Shown here piece after piece: positions 5,571-5,926 of a stretch of 5,926 nt of DNA (the stretch's first letter is position 1; the number at the start of each line of letters is the position of its first letter). The stretch is from WHTB01 sp050699035 (lineage in GTDB: Bacteria > Actinomycetota > Actinomycetes > Propionibacteriales > Nocardioidaceae). Location of the stretch: assembly GCA_050699035.1 (NCBI GenBank), contig JBOHDE010000233.1:1-5926 (forward strand), in the 5' to 3' direction. Position numbers and translations under genes: made by a program. The notes beneath the pieces were generated by a model that made no database searches, was not told the origin of the DNA, and saw nothing but the letters and a program-made list of their open reading frames with translations.

Positions 5571-5926
5571 CCGGCGAGCAGCTGCTCGAACGGCGTCGGC
5601 TGGTCGAACGGGTCGACCCGGCCGGCCACCCGACCGCTGGCGACGAGGTCGGCGAGCTCACGGGCCGCTCGGTCCACCCGGTCCGCCAGCGCCGACGAGC
5701 CGGTCGTGCCGAAGTCCTCGGTCGCGCCGAAGACGGCCGTGGGTACGACGACCGCTCTCAGGTAGGCGAACAGTGGACGGAGGGCGAACTCGAGGGCGAG
5801 CGAGTGCCGGGCCGTTCCGGCGGTGGCCGCGATCAGCACCGGCTTGCCGGCCAGGGTGTCGTCCTCGAGTACGTCGAAGAAGGTCTTGAACAGGCCGGTG
5901 TACGACGCGCTGAAGATCGGCGTCAC
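5564..5926 (-). CDS. NADPH-dependent FMN reductase, likely luciferase-like-monooxygenase partner type (partial)
   Basis: This is the C-terminal 120 residues of a flavodoxin-like-fold flavin reductase, cut by the right edge at its 5' end. The first visible codon is a GTG read here as an internal Val, since VTPIFSASYTGLFKTFFDVL is the middle of the fold rather than a start. That segment is the flavin-contacting TPxFxxSYxGLxK region, and KPVLIAATAGTARHSLALEF plus ALRPLFAYLRA (48-58) are typical of the FMN reductases described as partners of luciferase-like monooxygenases (the CE1759-type family). Members run to roughly 200 residues, so about 80, including the phosphate-binding loop near the N-terminus, should lie outside. 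The enzyme would reduce FMN with NAD(P)H and hand it to a flavin-dependent monooxygenase, whose gene is expected just beyond the window. The family is assigned from memory of its motifs, without a search. Confidence 0.85.
   Translation of the reverse strand: MTPIFSASYTGLFKTFFDVLEDDTLAGKPVLIAATAGTARHSLALEFALRPLFAYLRAVVVPTAVFGATEDFGTTGSSALADRVDRAARELADLVASGRVAGRVDPFDQPTPFEQLLAGG

Overview
The window is high-GC DNA (roughly two-thirds G+C by eye) with dense coding, long antisense shadow frames and strongly G/C-biased third codon positions. Together with the protein families present, this points to an actinobacterial chromosome. I cannot name the genus. No RNA genes, insertion sequences, phage genes or CRISPR arrays are visible.

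Layout: two genes read rightward and three read leftward, meeting tail to tail at about 1060-1080. On the + strand are the C-terminal part of an ABC exporter ATPase (1-474, cut by the left edge) and, 40 bases on, a small thioredoxin/peroxiredoxin-like protein (515-1060). On the - strand, read right to left, are a flavin reductase cut by the right edge (5926-5564), a SnoaL-like/ester cyclase-family protein (5431-5012), and a large secreted subtilisin-like (S8) protease of 1267 residues (4883-1080) that fills most of the window.

The genes do not form one obvious pathway. The protease is an export product with its own signal peptide, propeptide and strong ribosome-binding site. The flavin reductase resembles the family that partners luciferase-like monooxygenases, so its functional neighbour probably lies beyond the right edge. 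The SnoaL-like gene appears to be separately expressed, perhaps as a leaderless transcript. The ABC ATPase and thioredoxin-like genes may be co-transcribed, but the second has a leaderless-type -10 element of its own.

The most notable non-coding structure is a 19-bp inverted repeat with one mismatch (5466-5521) between the flavin reductase and the SnoaL-like gene. Two smaller perfect hairpins overlap stop codons (1056-1084, covering the stops of both convergent genes, and 5551-5570), and a 7-bp inverted repeat sits in the likely promoter region of the protease. I found no convincing novel multi-gene system. This is largely ordinary accessory or core actinobacterial sequence with a few regulatory-looking structures.
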